Positions 1 through 9,598 of a stretch of 64,000 bases of DNA are shown piece by piece (position 1 is the first letter of the stretch; every line of letters starts with the position of its first letter). The notes under the pieces are model-generated. The model was not told where the DNA came from and did no database searches. It saw only the letters and a program-made list of their open reading frames with translations. The position numbers and the translations under genes were made by a program. The DNA lies in the NCBI RefSeq assembly GCF_003013715.1, contig NC_072812.1:2046001-2110000 (forward strand). The letters are read 5' to 3'. The DNA comes from Candidozyma auris. Taxonomy: Eukaryota; Ascomycota; Pichiomycetes; Serinales; Metschnikowiaceae.

Positions 1-96
1 CCAACGAGTGAAATGAAGAATAAATTCTCGCCATAAAACACTTTTCAAATATCTTATTGTCCATTGCCACTCACGGATGCTCCCATGCATACAAAT

Positions 97-106
97 TTCG
101 CAGCCA
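97..106 (+). promoter_or_regulatory. TTYGCARCCA motif
   Basis: TTCGCAGCCA, downstream of PET8. It may serve a gene left of the window. Confidence 0.45.
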
Positions 107-134
107 ATATTCCGTATCTTAGTAAAAGGCTCTA

Positions 135-1020
135 TCATTGCAACGTTCCGGATCTCTTCACGTACCCTTCTAGCACGGAATGAGCCAACTCGTAGCAGCC
201 TAAAAATATGGCTCCTCCAGCACTAATCCACGCTGTCCTAGGGCCCACTCCACTGAGGAAAACCCCAAGACCTTCTTCATGGGCCATTTGCCTCACTAGA
301 GCCACCACACCAACACGCTCCTTATGTAACATGATTCTAGTTTTGATCACATCGAGGGGAGTCGTAGCGGCTGCTGCTATGCCACCGGCAACAGAGCCAC
401 AGAGGGCTCCCTTTAATAGCGATATCGACTTCTTGTCGTAACTGGTCCAGAGCTGCTTTAGCTTCTCGTACAAGGGGAATTGGATCATCGTGAACGGAAT
501 TTCTCTTAGTATGGTAGAATTCCAACCTCTATAAAGCCCTCGAAGAGTTCCTTCTCCCAGCTTGTTCAAGAGCAAGTATTTGAGGTTTGCCCACAGGGTC
601 GCCTTGTTCCCCACCCCAATGTGTCCTGCTTGAGTTCTCTGCTTCACAATCTCAGCAGGAACACGCACAAGGCACGCAGCAATCTCTCCAGCAGAAGCAG
701 CTAGCATGTGGCTGGCTGTTTGCGGGAGCTTATCTTTAGTTGTTGTCTTCAATGTGTCGTAGGTAACGAAGAACAAGGAAGCAGACGGAGCCGAAGCCAC
801 CACAGCAGATCCCAATCCTTTGTAAATACCATGCCAACCGCCATTAGCGAAAAACCCACCCTTGGCCTGTAGTCTGGTCTTTAAGGTGTCTATGGGAAAG
901 AATGCGAGATCGGTACTAGTACCAGCACATCCACCGCTCTATTGTTAGTTAGCCATTGTATATTTGTGGTTTTCAATTGTGACATACGATCAATGAGATC
1001 AAAAACGACGTATTGTCCAT
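135..1020 (-). CDS. PET8: Mitochondrial S-adenosylmethionine carrier, spliced
   Basis: Mitochondrial carrier family protein of the inner membrane. The Pet8/Sam5 group imports S-adenosylmethionine into the matrix in exchange for S-adenosylhomocysteine. I assemble two exons: 988-1020 (11 codons from ATG at 1020) and 135-938, separated by a 49-nt intron with donor GTATGT at 987, branch ACTAAC and acceptor TAG at 939. The joined protein is 278 aa, close to the 284 aa of S. cerevisiae Pet8. All three carrier signatures are visible: PIDTLKTR (26-33), PAEIVKQR (105-112) and PLDVIKTR (205-212). Exon 1 supplies the start of transmembrane helix 1, which exon 2 alone lacks. The splice joins in frame (…ISLI|SGGC…) and restores the family N terminus. 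The next gene, DCC1, lies 164 bp upstream on the same strand. Confidence 0.93.
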
Positions 1021-1184
1021 GAATTTGGTCTCGAGCTGTGGGCGTGGGTCAAAAACCTCGGAGAGTTCTTGAGGAAGTAGGTTTGGCGTCTGAGTAAAGC
1101 GAGTTTTTTCACGTTGCGACTCATGCACCAAAAATGCACCCGGAGATAATGTAGCGAGTCAGGACTAGTCAACTATTGACTTGA

Positions 1185-2252
1185 TTACCTGGGACACACG
1201 ACGAACTTATTTTTGCCAACCCTTTTTTTCCTTGCAAACTTTACAATGACAGAATCCTTTTTCTTTGTTGCAGGGATGAAACTGTCAATAAATGAGAGAA
1301 ACTCTTCGTAGTCCCATTCCTTCACCATTTGGAACAACTCCTTGATTCTCGCGTGGAGGTCTTTTGAAAGCATTTCTGGATTAAGGTAGCGGATCTTGTC
1401 GCTTTGTGGACGACAGAAGTTGCCTCTAAGGAATGATAGGTCTAGTGAGGCGCTGAAAAAGGGGGGTAGACTCAGCTTCCACTTGAGCATGAACTCTTTC
1501 TCTGTGAGAAGAGAGGGTGACGCTTTCTTCATGGTCTCCACTCCAAACCACCAAGCGCATTTATTTTGGTTGAGCTTGAACCTGCTCGGAGAAGTCTCCT
1601 CCCCAAAGCGATGCAGCAAAGTAGCGACAATTTCTTTCGTAAGCTTAGTATTCTGGGATTCACATTTGGAAGCGACCTGCTGCAAATCATACTCTTCATT
1701 GGCTTTCGAAAGTGATAGGAGAATCGAGATTAGCGTATAGAGAGCGTCAGTGATGAAGTCTGTTTCCAAAAGCACGGCATATCCGTCGATGGTGCTGCCA
1801 CAGAGCCCGTACCACTGCTTTTCGAAATGGGCGGCATCCACAGGAGAGTCTGCTTTCACCTGATCAATATTTTTGCTTGACTTGACATCTCCACCAGGGT
1901 ACTTTGCTATGCCAGCGGTATCGATGTATCCAGACAGTTTGGTGAGTTCGTAAGTGTAGGAGAGCTGCTCAATTCCCACTAAAGAGCTGTCAGTAGTCTC
2001 AAACTTTTGCTTAAGCTTGTTCACATGAGCGTCGTTCATCAAGATCGTCGTGTTGGAGTGGTTTTGCTGGCGGACCGTATACGTCTCATCGTCGGTACAT
2101 AAAACCAAGTGATTGTCTATGGATTTTGGCGACTTGAAGGACAAGCTTCCTTTGCCTTTCTTTATGTAGTCCACAAGATCGTCCAGGAGCTCTACAAGCT
2201 TATACGTGTAATCCTTTCGCTTCAGCGTTTGACAATACACGTTGAAAGACAT
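1185..2252 (-). CDS. DCC1: Sister chromatid cohesion protein Dcc1
   Basis: A 355-aa protein matching Dcc1. Dcc1 is a subunit of the alternative clamp loader Ctf18-Dcc1-Ctf8-RFC, which loads or unloads PCNA at replication forks and supports cohesion in the nucleus. The N-terminal segment NHLVLCTDDETYTVRQ (about 47-62), followed by SNTTIL, is the recognisable family core. The length is close to the 380 aa of the S. cerevisiae protein. The ATG at 2252 is the first in frame. The C terminus is basic (KFARKKRVGKNKF). A one-mismatch copy of the recurrent TTYGCARCCA motif (ending CCG) lies about 200 bp upstream at 2454-2463. No intron signals are seen. Confidence 0.88.
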   Translation of the reverse strand: MSFNVYCQTLKRKDYTYKLVELLDDLVDYIKKGKGSLSFKSPKSIDNHLVLCTDDETYTVRQQNHSNTTILMNDAHVNKLKQKFETTDSSLVGIEQLSYTYELTKLSGYIDTAGIAKYPGGDVKSSKNIDQVKADSPVDAAHFEKQWYGLCGSTIDGYAVLLETDFITDALYTLISILLSLSKANEEYDLQQVASKCESQNTKLTKEIVATLLHRFGEETSPSRFKLNQNKCAWWFGVETMKKASPSLLTEKEFMLKWKLSLPPFFSASLDLSFLRGNFCRPQSDKIRYLNPEMLSKDLHARIKELFQMVKEWDYEEFLSFIDSFIPATKKKDSVIVKFARKKRVGKNKFVVCPR

Positions 2253-2682
2253 GTCAGTGGTATGAATGTTGATGCGCGTTTGGTAAAGAACAGAGTACTA
2301 GAGGTTACAAGAAAAGGTGAAGCTCATACTGTTGAAGGAAGAACATAAACATACGATATACAAACGTTGCTCTATTTCTTCAAATTGAACAGGGGTTGAA
2401 GACTATAAATCGTGTACAGCATTTATGCTGGAGTTATGTGAACTATCTTACATTTTGCAGCCGTTTACTATAATACTGCCTTTCATCGCACAGACTATTT
2501 CCCTCGATATGGATGGCTATAGTCAAATGTCAAGATGCCTGCAAAGCATAGTTTGTGCGATCTTTCCGGTTCTTGAAATAGCTTCATTTTGAAACTTCGC
2601 CCTGTAGCACCCTCATCCACTGCTAGCCTTTCGGCTACAACAGACGAATACAGCCTAGTCTCCTCAGTGCTCTTCAGAATTC
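2253..2682. other. Intergenic region, DCC1 promoter and RLP7 3' flank
   Basis: This 430-bp stretch holds the DCC1 promoter, read to the left, and the RLP7 downstream region. I see a near-match to the recurrent motif at 2454-2463 and nothing coding. Confidence 0.6.
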
Positions 2683-3483
2683 TTAGTTGAGCTCCTCGAT
2701 GTGCTTGTCGATGTCAATTTCCTCCAAAGACACGTGGCCTGCCAAAGTCACTGGCTTGCTCATGTCACGCTCATACTGAATCTTCTCCAAACGAGCACGA
2801 GGGCTCCATCCTTGCACTGGGGCCACCAACTTGAATGGGGCGATCCACTGATTTACTTCCTTAAAGTTGTCGCCCAAGCTGTAAATTTCGTGCACCAAGT
2901 CCTCCACACAGATGAAGCCGAGGTCATCGCCAAACTTGTCTTCAACGATCTGGTTGTTGTCCAACTTTGTGAAGCCGGTTTCGCTCTCAGAATCGGGAAC
3001 CTCGGCTCTCTTTTGGAAGAGCTGACGCACAGAAGCAAGAGAGGGTTTGCCCACGACAATATAAGGCGACACGAGCTTCAACACAGGCATGATTGTAGGA
3101 GTAGCCTTGACAAATACACCCATGTTCTCTTCCGTCAATCTCAACACCTGGAACACCGCTCTGGCCTTTTCAGGAATGGACAAATGCTTGTTTGTGTTTG
3201 GGATTCTGATGACAAATAGAAGCTTTGTGTCGGTCTCCTTCTTCTGGCTGATTTGTCTGTTTTCGTGCTTCAAGATATTGTCCATTCTTTTCCTTTCGAT
3301 GAAAGCAGCCTTGTGCTTCATGGCTAACTTCTCCGCTCGAAGGAACTTGTCCTTTTGCACAAGGGCTTTTTTCTTCTGCTTCTCCTTCTCGAGCCTGAGC
3401 TTCTCCTGCCTCTGGATTCTCTTCCTGTCCGCATCCTTTCTCTTTTTGAGGAGAACCTCCGGGTTACTATTGAGAATAGCCAT
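2683..3483 (-). CDS. RLP7: Ribosome biogenesis protein Rlp7 (L7-like)
   Basis: A 266-aa nucleolar relative of ribosomal protein uL30/L7. Rlp7 binds pre-60S particles and is needed for ITS2 processing and 27S to 25S/5.8S maturation. The protein has a long basic N-terminal helix (residues 1-75, with NSNPEVLLKKRKDADR matching the Rlp7 start) and then an L30-like fold. It carries GKPSLASVRQLFQKRA, GFICVEDLVHEIYSLG and the C-terminal end IDIDKHIEELN. The NSNPE start and the IDIDxxIxxLN end distinguish it from true Rpl7. S. cerevisiae Rlp7 is longer (322 aa) because of an acidic insert that is absent here. The ATG at 3483 is preceded by a PAC-type site and a TTYGCARCCA site, as fits a ribosome-biogenesis gene. 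Confidence 0.92.
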   Translation of the reverse strand: MAILNSNPEVLLKKRKDADRKRIQRQEKLRLEKEKQKKKALVQKDKFLRAEKLAMKHKAAFIERKRMDNILKHENRQISQKKETDTKLLFVIRIPNTNKHLSIPEKARAVFQVLRLTEENMGVFVKATPTIMPVLKLVSPYIVVGKPSLASVRQLFQKRAEVPDSESETGFTKLDNNQIVEDKFGDDLGFICVEDLVHEIYSLGDNFKEVNQWIAPFKLVAPVQGWSPRARLEKIQYERDMSKPVTLAGHVSLEEIDIDKHIEELN

Positions 3484-3527
3484 TATGTGTGCTTTGAAGA
3501 GATGAAGCGGTTTGGAAAATTATCTGT

Positions 3528-3535
3528 GCGATGAG
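3528..3535 (+). promoter_or_regulatory. PAC-type site in RLP7 promoter
   Basis: GCGATGAG lies 45 bp upstream of the RLP7 ATG. In yeasts this PAC element is typical of ribosome-biogenesis genes. UTP6 in this window has the same octamer. Confidence 0.55.
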
Positions 3536-3554
3536 CCTGTGTAGGTGCGATGCG

Positions 3555-3564
3555 TGGCTGCGAA
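3555..3564 (-). promoter_or_regulatory. TTYGCARCCA motif
   Basis: Exact match 72 bp upstream of the RLP7 ATG, same strand as the gene. Confidence 0.55.
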
Positions 3565-3926
3565 ATGGGGGACGGGATCTGAGGATGAGAATTCTGAAAA
3601 TACCTGGATAAAGAATACTCAGGCCAAAGAAAATAGGCTGAGAAAGTGGAATGAACAAACTAAGCATAAAATTGCCTGTTTGACTGAGCGTCAGTTTTGA
3701 AAGTAGTCTGTTTATTACTGCCTTCACTCAGTGAGGCAGCCGTAGTAACATTGAAGGGAGGGCTGTATCACAATTGATTATGTTGAGGTAGCCTCCTTTC
3801 CTTCCATCTTGGATAATGATACCGATCCGTTTTCTCTTCTCGTGGTCTCTTCTCGTGGGCTCAACAGTCGTTTCTGAAAATGGAAGACCTTAGTATCGCA
3901 TCGCGCTAGATTCCACCATCAGTGAT

Positions 3927-3936
3927 TTCGCAGCCA
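3927..3936 (+). promoter_or_regulatory. TTYGCARCCA motif
   Basis: TTCGCAGCCA in the large RLP7-RFX gap, 440 bp upstream of RLP7. Confidence 0.5.
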
Positions 3937-4186
3937 TTGAAGGTGGAAGAAATACCTGTCATTCCAATGGGAACAGAAACCCAGTTCGCTGTTCCTCTGA
4001 CATCTCTACATTTGTGTCATCCAATCCATTTCTCAGACGTTGTGGTCATTCAAACACACCGAGGCACTCAAGTCGAGGTACCTGATTTTGGAAGTCGACT
4101 TCGCTCGTTGGGACCAGCGAACCTTCATCTCAACTGAGGTAAGAAGAGAAAACTCAAAATTCTACTCTACCGAGCGCCTAAACATT

Positions 4187-4256
4187 CTCCTATACTTGAA
4201 CTCCTATACCTGAGCTCCTATGCTAAAGCTCCTATACTTAAGCTCCTATGCTTAAG
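4187..4256. repeat. 14-bp minisatellite, five units
   Basis: Five head-to-tail units of CTCCTATRCTTAAG-like sequence (4187, 4201, 4215, 4229, 4243) with 1-3 changes each. The last two units end in the palindrome CTTAAG. The repeat lies in non-coding DNA between RLP7 and the RFX gene. Confidence 0.9.
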
Positions 4257-4816
4257 CGCACTAAACGCCTAGCCTACCCCAGCTCTAGCCTCACCCAAGA
4301 ACCTTGCACAGCCGTATTCCAGCCATCGCCCGACACTGATCCCCAACAAGCAAAATGCCAATAGAAATACAGAATACGAAGCAAGCCTCTATCAGCCCAC
4401 ACCACAAGCAAATAATAATCGGCACATTGAGCGTTGCACGTGCTTGTATGGTTGCCGGATGCCTCAAGTCGCTGTACTCTGCTTCCCATTTGTTCTGGGT
4501 AAATTGATTCGTGCTACTACCAGTTCGAGCAACCAATTCCAGTAAATTCGGTTCTATTGGTCACGGTTTTGTTGCCGCCACCCCACTACACTACTACCCG
4601 AGTCTAGCGCCCTCTGGGAATTGTGCCAATCTGTGGAGCCTGCTCGCTTAGTGCCGATGTGGGTGCAAAGGAAGCCTATTTAAAGTAATTCGCACTGGCG
4701 CCAGGCACCTGCAACAGACTAATGCGGTACATGTAATCTTCCACAGGCTGCTACCATCAAATGGCAGTATTCTGGGAAACTTGATTTATGGCATTATTTA
4801 GGAACTCCAAGTAGGG

Positions 4817-4861
4817 CTCCTCCTCCTCCTCCTCCTCCTCCTCCTCCTCCTCCTCCTCCTC
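4817..4861. repeat. CTC triplet microsatellite, 15 units
   Basis: An uninterrupted run of 15 CTC units (pyrimidine-rich strand on +) about 430 bp upstream of the RFX-family start. Confidence 0.95.
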
Positions 4862-5290
4862 TGTAGTGTTCATTCGATGAAGTCACCTTTTGTACGTCCA
4901 AGCGAAGCGCAAGCACGATCTGCAGCCCTAGCGTGGAAACTTGCGCAGGCTTCGCAGGCCTTGTATGCTGCCTAGCTTAGAAGAGCACAGTCTTGATACA
5001 GCAGCTGGCTGAGAAAAAAAAAAACCGTTCACACGATATTTCACGGGCAGCTTCAGCGACATATTCTCATTTTTCAGGTATATTTTCGGCTCCTAGTTTG
5101 CTTCCCAAGTGGTCCCTCTTATCTTATCTGAGATCTTGTTTCAGGCCCTCGCATCCCGTCATTGTTGTGCCTCTACTGAATCCTCATCATATGGAATTGT
5201 TTCCTGCCACACACTGATACCTCCGCAAACACCCAGAACTGCCTGCCTTCTTCACCTATTCCCAATTCCTCTCCAAACCCCATCTGGATA

Positions 5291-7579
5291 ATGAACTCCC
5301 TGGGCGGGCCAAACCCTTATGGCCATCTCCCGCTACCGCAGAAGCCTGAAGATCAGCCTGAGACGGCGCCCTATCGGCCATACCCTCCCCATCAGCAGTA
5401 CCCGTTGCCTGGGCCTGTGAATCAGCCCTACCAGCCAACTCAGATCGCTCAGCCTCCGTTCCAAGGGCAGGTGAATCCTCCAACCCAGTCCTTCTATCAG
5501 CACCAGCCAAGATCGTACTTCCCTCAGTTCCCTTATTTTTCTCCCCTTAATACTCCTTCAAGCACGGCTAGTCTGCAATCAGCCCAAAATGACCCCCGCA
5601 TACCTTCGCCTCTAGTGGCCAATGTCATGAACCAGACGCCTCAGGTGGCTTCAGTGCCTCCAGCGCTGGCCTTGATCCAACGCCAGAATCACCCGGCTCC
5701 TTCCATCGCGCTTGCCGGACCACCCCAACAAGATGCCCTAAAGCCAATAGGCTTTCAGCCAAATCCGTTTGAAACAAACCCACAGACGACGCCTATGCTT
5801 GAGGGGCCATCTCTAGGAAGACCCAAGGGGAAGAAGATCAAGGCGGCAGATCCTACACAAGAAGATTCCATCGAGCAACTCAAACGACTCACGGCCAAAG
5901 CTTCAGAGATCCCTTTGGCAGAATTGGCGCTGAGATTGAAGATGTTGGGCACCAGAAATCCAAACATCGACAGCGACCCGATCTTTAAGTCCCTCAACAA
6001 CGCCAAAGATCTCAAGCAGGAGAAACACCACCAGGTCTTTGGCATGGTGTGGATTAAAACCGTCTGTGAAGCGTCCCCTACTGCTGTTGTTCCTCGAAAT
6101 AGAGTATACGCCCGCTACGTCCAGCTGTGTGCCAACAACAACCTCTCTCCGTTGACTCCTGCTGCCTTTGGCAAGCTCATTGGCATATTGCATCCCAACT
6201 TGAAAACACGCCGTCTCGGTATGCGTGGCAAGTCAAAATATCACTACTGTGGCATCAAGTTGATAGATGACAATTCTCTGGAAAACACTCCTCTGCCACA
6301 TTCCTCAGCAGTGTGCTCAGAGTCTCCGCATTCCTTGAACCCACAAACGCCCTCATACTCGAGGTCTCCCTCACTCCCTAGCGCACAAGGCACACCGATA
6401 GATTCAGCAGCAGTTCGTGAGGCCTTCATGACAAATGGCTATCGATACGTGCCTAACCTATTCTTTTCCATTGAAAACACCATATCACAAGAGTGGATGG
6501 CACAGCCATTCACCTTACCGTCTATTCAAGCTTACCTCACTAATGACGCCGATGTGGACCACGATATTGCCGATACTTTGCATTCCCTTTATAGGGTCCA
6601 TTGCATGTCTATTTTTGAGGCATTCAGATTCATGCAAGTCGAAAAACTCTTGTCTTCGTTTGCATCTTTTTGCGGAATTCTAACATCCCCTGTTTTTCGA
6701 CTCTTTACATCATCCAAATTGATTGAATGGGTTCGGGCTTGCGATTTGGCCTTGTATAGAGCCATGATGAAGATGCTTACACGTTTACAACTACAGCCGG
6801 TCCCCGACGAGATCATGACCCCCCTCCAGGAGTTTGCTGCTGAGTACTGTAACAGGCTTTCCGCCGAGCTCCAAACCAGGTTCCCGGCAGACTTTGTGCA
6901 TATGAAAATGGTGGCTGCTCGTCAATTCGTAGCCATCTTGAGGCGGTTTGCTCGATGCATCGAATTAGGTAGTTCGGCCGCAAAAGTATTGTCTAGCAGC
7001 ACTGAAAGAGCGCTCATGCTTAGTGACTGGTTGCGAGTTGATACCCACGAGATTATTCTCAGAGAGGTTCCTTGTGCACCAGATAACATGCAGTTGTTCG
7101 ACGAGATTTTTAACGACCGTATAATTAAACTCTTCGAAGAGGAGTCCCCTCAAGCTGACAAGCTCAAAGCTAGTGGGCTTGCTCCTTATGCTGCCTTCTT
7201 CTTAGAGCTTCCGTCGCGTTTTCCGCAAACTTCTCCGTGGCTATTTAGCTTGGTCTGCTCAAATTTACTCACAACTTGTCTCCGTGAAATGAGTTTGGCT
7301 GGCGGACAGAGTTTTGGGTCCTGGTGGGTCTTTCGATGTTGGGCAGATGAGTTTGTCATGTGGTTTTTCGAACTCGGTCATTACCTATACGGCGATGAAG
7401 ATCCCGTCGTTGATCAAAAGACTACTGAAGAGGAGCCTCTCACCCAAGACCCTGGAACTAATGCCAGCTGGGCATTTGAGCCTAGCCTTCCAGAGAATTT
7501 GCGTACTGCCAGCATCGTTGACTTGTTGGATTTACCGACTGGGGAGACCAAGCCCTACAGCGAGAGCGATTGGTTTTGA
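5291..7579 (+). CDS. RFX-family transcription factor (Crt1/Rfx1-Rfx2-like)
   Basis: A 762-aa nuclear DNA-binding protein. The winged-helix RFX domain spans about residues 248-326. It contains FGKLIGILHPNLKTRRLG and RGKSKYHYCGIKL, the family's DNA-contact signature for X-box sites. Residues 1-180 are Pro/Gln-rich and disordered. The C-terminal 350 residues form the conserved dimerisation and regulatory part of yeast RFX proteins. The S. cerevisiae relative Crt1 represses ribonucleotide reductase and other DNA-damage genes, and C. albicans has two paralogues (Rfx1 and Rfx2). I cannot assign which one this is. The ATG at 5291 follows a long pyrimidine-rich leader, which suggests a regulated transcript. 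Confidence 0.88.
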   Translation: MNSLGGPNPYGHLPLPQKPEDQPETAPYRPYPPHQQYPLPGPVNQPYQPTQIAQPPFQGQVNPPTQSFYQHQPRSYFPQFPYFSPLNTPSSTASLQSAQNDPRIPSPLVANVMNQTPQVASVPPALALIQRQNHPAPSIALAGPPQQDALKPIGFQPNPFETNPQTTPMLEGPSLGRPKGKKIKAADPTQEDSIEQLKRLTAKASEIPLAELALRLKMLGTRNPNIDSDPIFKSLNNAKDLKQEKHHQVFGMVWIKTVCEASPTAVVPRNRVYARYVQLCANNNLSPLTPAAFGKLIGILHPNLKTRRLGMRGKSKYHYCGIKLIDDNSLENTPLPHSSAVCSESPHSLNPQTPSYSRSPSLPSAQGTPIDSAAVREAFMTNGYRYVPNLFFSIENTISQEWMAQPFTLPSIQAYLTNDADVDHDIADTLHSLYRVHCMSIFEAFRFMQVEKLLSSFASFCGILTSPVFRLFTSSKLIEWVRACDLALYRAMMKMLTRLQLQPVPDEIMTPLQEFAAEYCNRLSAELQTRFPADFVHMKMVAARQFVAILRRFARCIELGSSAAKVLSSSTERALMLSDWLRVDTHEIILREVPCAPDNMQLFDEIFNDRIIKLFEEESPQADKLKASGLAPYAAFFLELPSRFPQTSPWLFSLVCSNLLTTCLREMSLAGGQSFGSWWVFRCWADEFVMWFFELGHYLYGDEDPVVDQKTTEEEPLTQDPGTNASWAFEPSLPENLRTASIVDLLDLPTGETKPYSESDWF

Positions 7580-7737
7580 TGAAATGACAAAAAAAGGAAA
7601 AGGAAAAAAATATCAAAATGAAAAGAAAAAATTAGCATTTTATTTCTATATTACGAAATCGCATGCATCATATTACATAGACGAAATGATGGTTTTACGA
7701 AAACATGATTTTTTTGCCGTAGATCGCGTTCGGTTTT

Positions 7738-7747
7738 TTTGCAGCCA
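7738..7747 (+). promoter_or_regulatory. TTYGCARCCA motif
   Basis: TTTGCAGCCA ending only 9 bp before the ATG of the SET-domain gene. Confidence 0.5.
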
Positions 7748-7756
7748 TTTTCTTCA

Positions 7757-9598
7757 ATGATAGCAAATTTACACCCCTTCCCAGATGTCGAAATTTACAA
7801 TAAACGTTCTTCTATGCAACATCATGGTCTTCGTCTCACCAAATCAGTTCATTGCGAGAAGCCCATAATGACATTCCTGCCGAGGGTTCGTCACTACAAC
7901 AAGACTACTTCTGGATTCGATAGGTGCCAGTCTTGCGGAGTGACGATCCCAGTATATGCCACAATGAAGTGTCCCAATTGTCTAGCAATTATCTACTGCT
8001 CAACGATGTGTATGGTTAGACACGAGCAGCAGGTTCACAAGTACGAATGTGACACCTTTCGCCAACTTCTTGAATTGGAACCTCAAAGTTGTACCGCTGA
8101 GGCACTTGTTATTGCTCGTATGTTGAACATTGCCGAGTATGACGAAGATTGCTCGTCCTCTTTGTCATTTTTAAAAAGAAGGCACCTGCAATTTCCTCTA
8201 AGTGCAAATGAGCTATCTTTTCTCACCACAAGGTTTACTTCAAGAAAAGTGAAGATGGCTTGCGCGTTATTCTTTACACGATCTCATCTCCTTCTTGATC
8301 GTGATATGAACCCTATAGGCTTCTTCTTCGAACCAGTATTTGCAAAGATGGGTCACTCATGCAGCCCCACAACTGCAGTAATTCCTTCAACAAACGAATC
8401 TTTCCTGGTCATCAGCACCAAAGACTTGGAATCGGGAACAGATCTAACAATAAACTATGTTTTCGCTAATGAACCACGGGAAATTAGACGTTTGCAATTA
8501 GCTCAACACTATCAGGTGCAATGTCGTTGTTCATCGTGCGACTTGAGCAGGATCGATCCCTACATGTCCTTTGTTTGTATGTGGTGCAAAGTGCCATTGC
8601 TTGAAATTGATTTAGCAAGCGTAATTCAAGGCATGTCGGAGGGAAAGCAATCTTCTTTCTTTCGTTTTGCCAAGGCCGGGCGTTGTATAAAGTGTGGCCA
8701 TCGTATACCACAGAACACGATTATAGAAGCTAAAAGGCTTTATCGTGAACTATTCTCAACATATGCAAAATCCATGCGTATCAAGGGTCAAAAAAAGTCA
8801 TATCCACAGAATGCTGCAAATATTATAACAGACTTTGGGGTGCACTCCCGTATATTGAACATCTCAGAGTCAACAGTCGCTTTGATTAGAAACGTCGAGG
8901 AGGCAAAAGTCATACCACCTTATTGCTTCCCCTTGAATAAACTCTTAAGATGCATTGGGAATAAGTACTTGGCCAACATCACCGAGACAACTGATCTCGC
9001 CACTATAGAGCATGCAGTGTACCACTTGATTTACATAATCATTCATGTCGATCTTGCGCTGAGTGTTTCTCATCGGACATCAACGATAGTGAAAGCGTTG
9101 GAGAAAGTTGAGCACCACATTTCCTTTTTATATTATGCAGCAAAAGATAGAGACGAAGAGACTCTTCGTGTAAAGGCTTTCAAGGCAAAAAGCTTCTTTA
9201 AAGTACAAATTACTGCTTTGAGGAGCAATGGTGTTAGCGCCGCTTCTGGAATTATGCAAGTAATTAACATGTTTGAGGAAGAGTCTAACCACTTAGACGA
9301 TAATGTCCCTCGTTCAGCTGAGCGCATTCTAAAGAACAGCAGAGTCCATTTGAAGATATCCAATCACGGATACTTCCTCACCTTTGCAGACGGTCAAGAC
9401 GTCATGATAATGAAGCCGTTTTCGGAATGCCTAGAGGATCTCCGGCTCCATAGCACCCTCAAACATCATTCAATGCAACACATACCGCACCTTTATGATG
9501 CCCGTTGTAATGTCTCACCGTTTCACTATTGGAAAGATCCCAAAGACGAACGTAATGGTCTGAACATGCTGTTACCAAGTAAGCGCTGTCGGCACTGA
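7757..9598 (+). CDS. MYND-type zinc finger and SET domain protein (SMYD/Set6-like)
   Basis: A 613-aa protein, probably a lysine methyltransferase-type enzyme. The MYND finger lies at about 57-98, with paired CxxC motifs, YCS..C and H…H…C ligands. SET motifs follow: GHSCSP at about 199-204 (the NHSCxPN position), TINYV near 232 and a post-SET CRCSSC at 256-261. The architecture resembles SMYD proteins and yeast Set5/Set6, but the long C-terminal half is not recognised. The frame is open six codons further upstream from a TTG that lies inside a TTYGCARCCA motif. I use the first ATG at 7757. The 3' end overlaps the coding end of LST8 on the other strand by 140 bp. Confidence 0.82.
   Translation: MIANLHPFPDVEIYNKRSSMQHHGLRLTKSVHCEKPIMTFLPRVRHYNKTTSGFDRCQSCGVTIPVYATMKCPNCLAIIYCSTMCMVRHEQQVHKYECDTFRQLLELEPQSCTAEALVIARMLNIAEYDEDCSSSLSFLKRRHLQFPLSANELSFLTTRFTSRKVKMACALFFTRSHLLLDRDMNPIGFFFEPVFAKMGHSCSPTTAVIPSTNESFLVISTKDLESGTDLTINYVFANEPREIRRLQLAQHYQVQCRCSSCDLSRIDPYMSFVCMWCKVPLLEIDLASVIQGMSEGKQSSFFRFAKAGRCIKCGHRIPQNTIIEAKRLYRELFSTYAKSMRIKGQKKSYPQNAANIITDFGVHSRILNISESTVALIRNVEEAKVIPPYCFPLNKLLRCIGNKYLANITETTDLATIEHAVYHLIYIIIHVDLALSVSHRTSTIVKALEKVEHHISFLYYAAKDRDEETLRVKAFKAKSFFKVQITALRSNGVSAASGIMQVINMFEEESNHLDDNVPRSAERILKNSRVHLKISNHGYFLTFADGQDVMIMKPFSECLEDLRLHSTLKHHSMQHIPHLYDARCNVSPFHYWKDPKDERNGLNMLLPSKRCRH

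Larger units (their letters stand above)
3484..5290. other. 1.8-kb intergenic region between RLP7 and RFX gene
   Basis: This large divergent gap contains the RLP7 promoter at its left end, a 5-unit 14-bp minisatellite (4187-4256) and a CTC triplet run (4817-4861). A TTYGCARCCA site lies at 3927. The right half is the long leader and promoter of the RFX-family gene. Short open frames here lack good starts and resemble nothing I know. No RNA gene was recognised. Confidence 0.6.

Noticed and set aside
3922..4137. 71-codon frame in the RLP7-RFX gap
   Set aside because: It starts at GTG, not ATG, and shows no conserved pattern.
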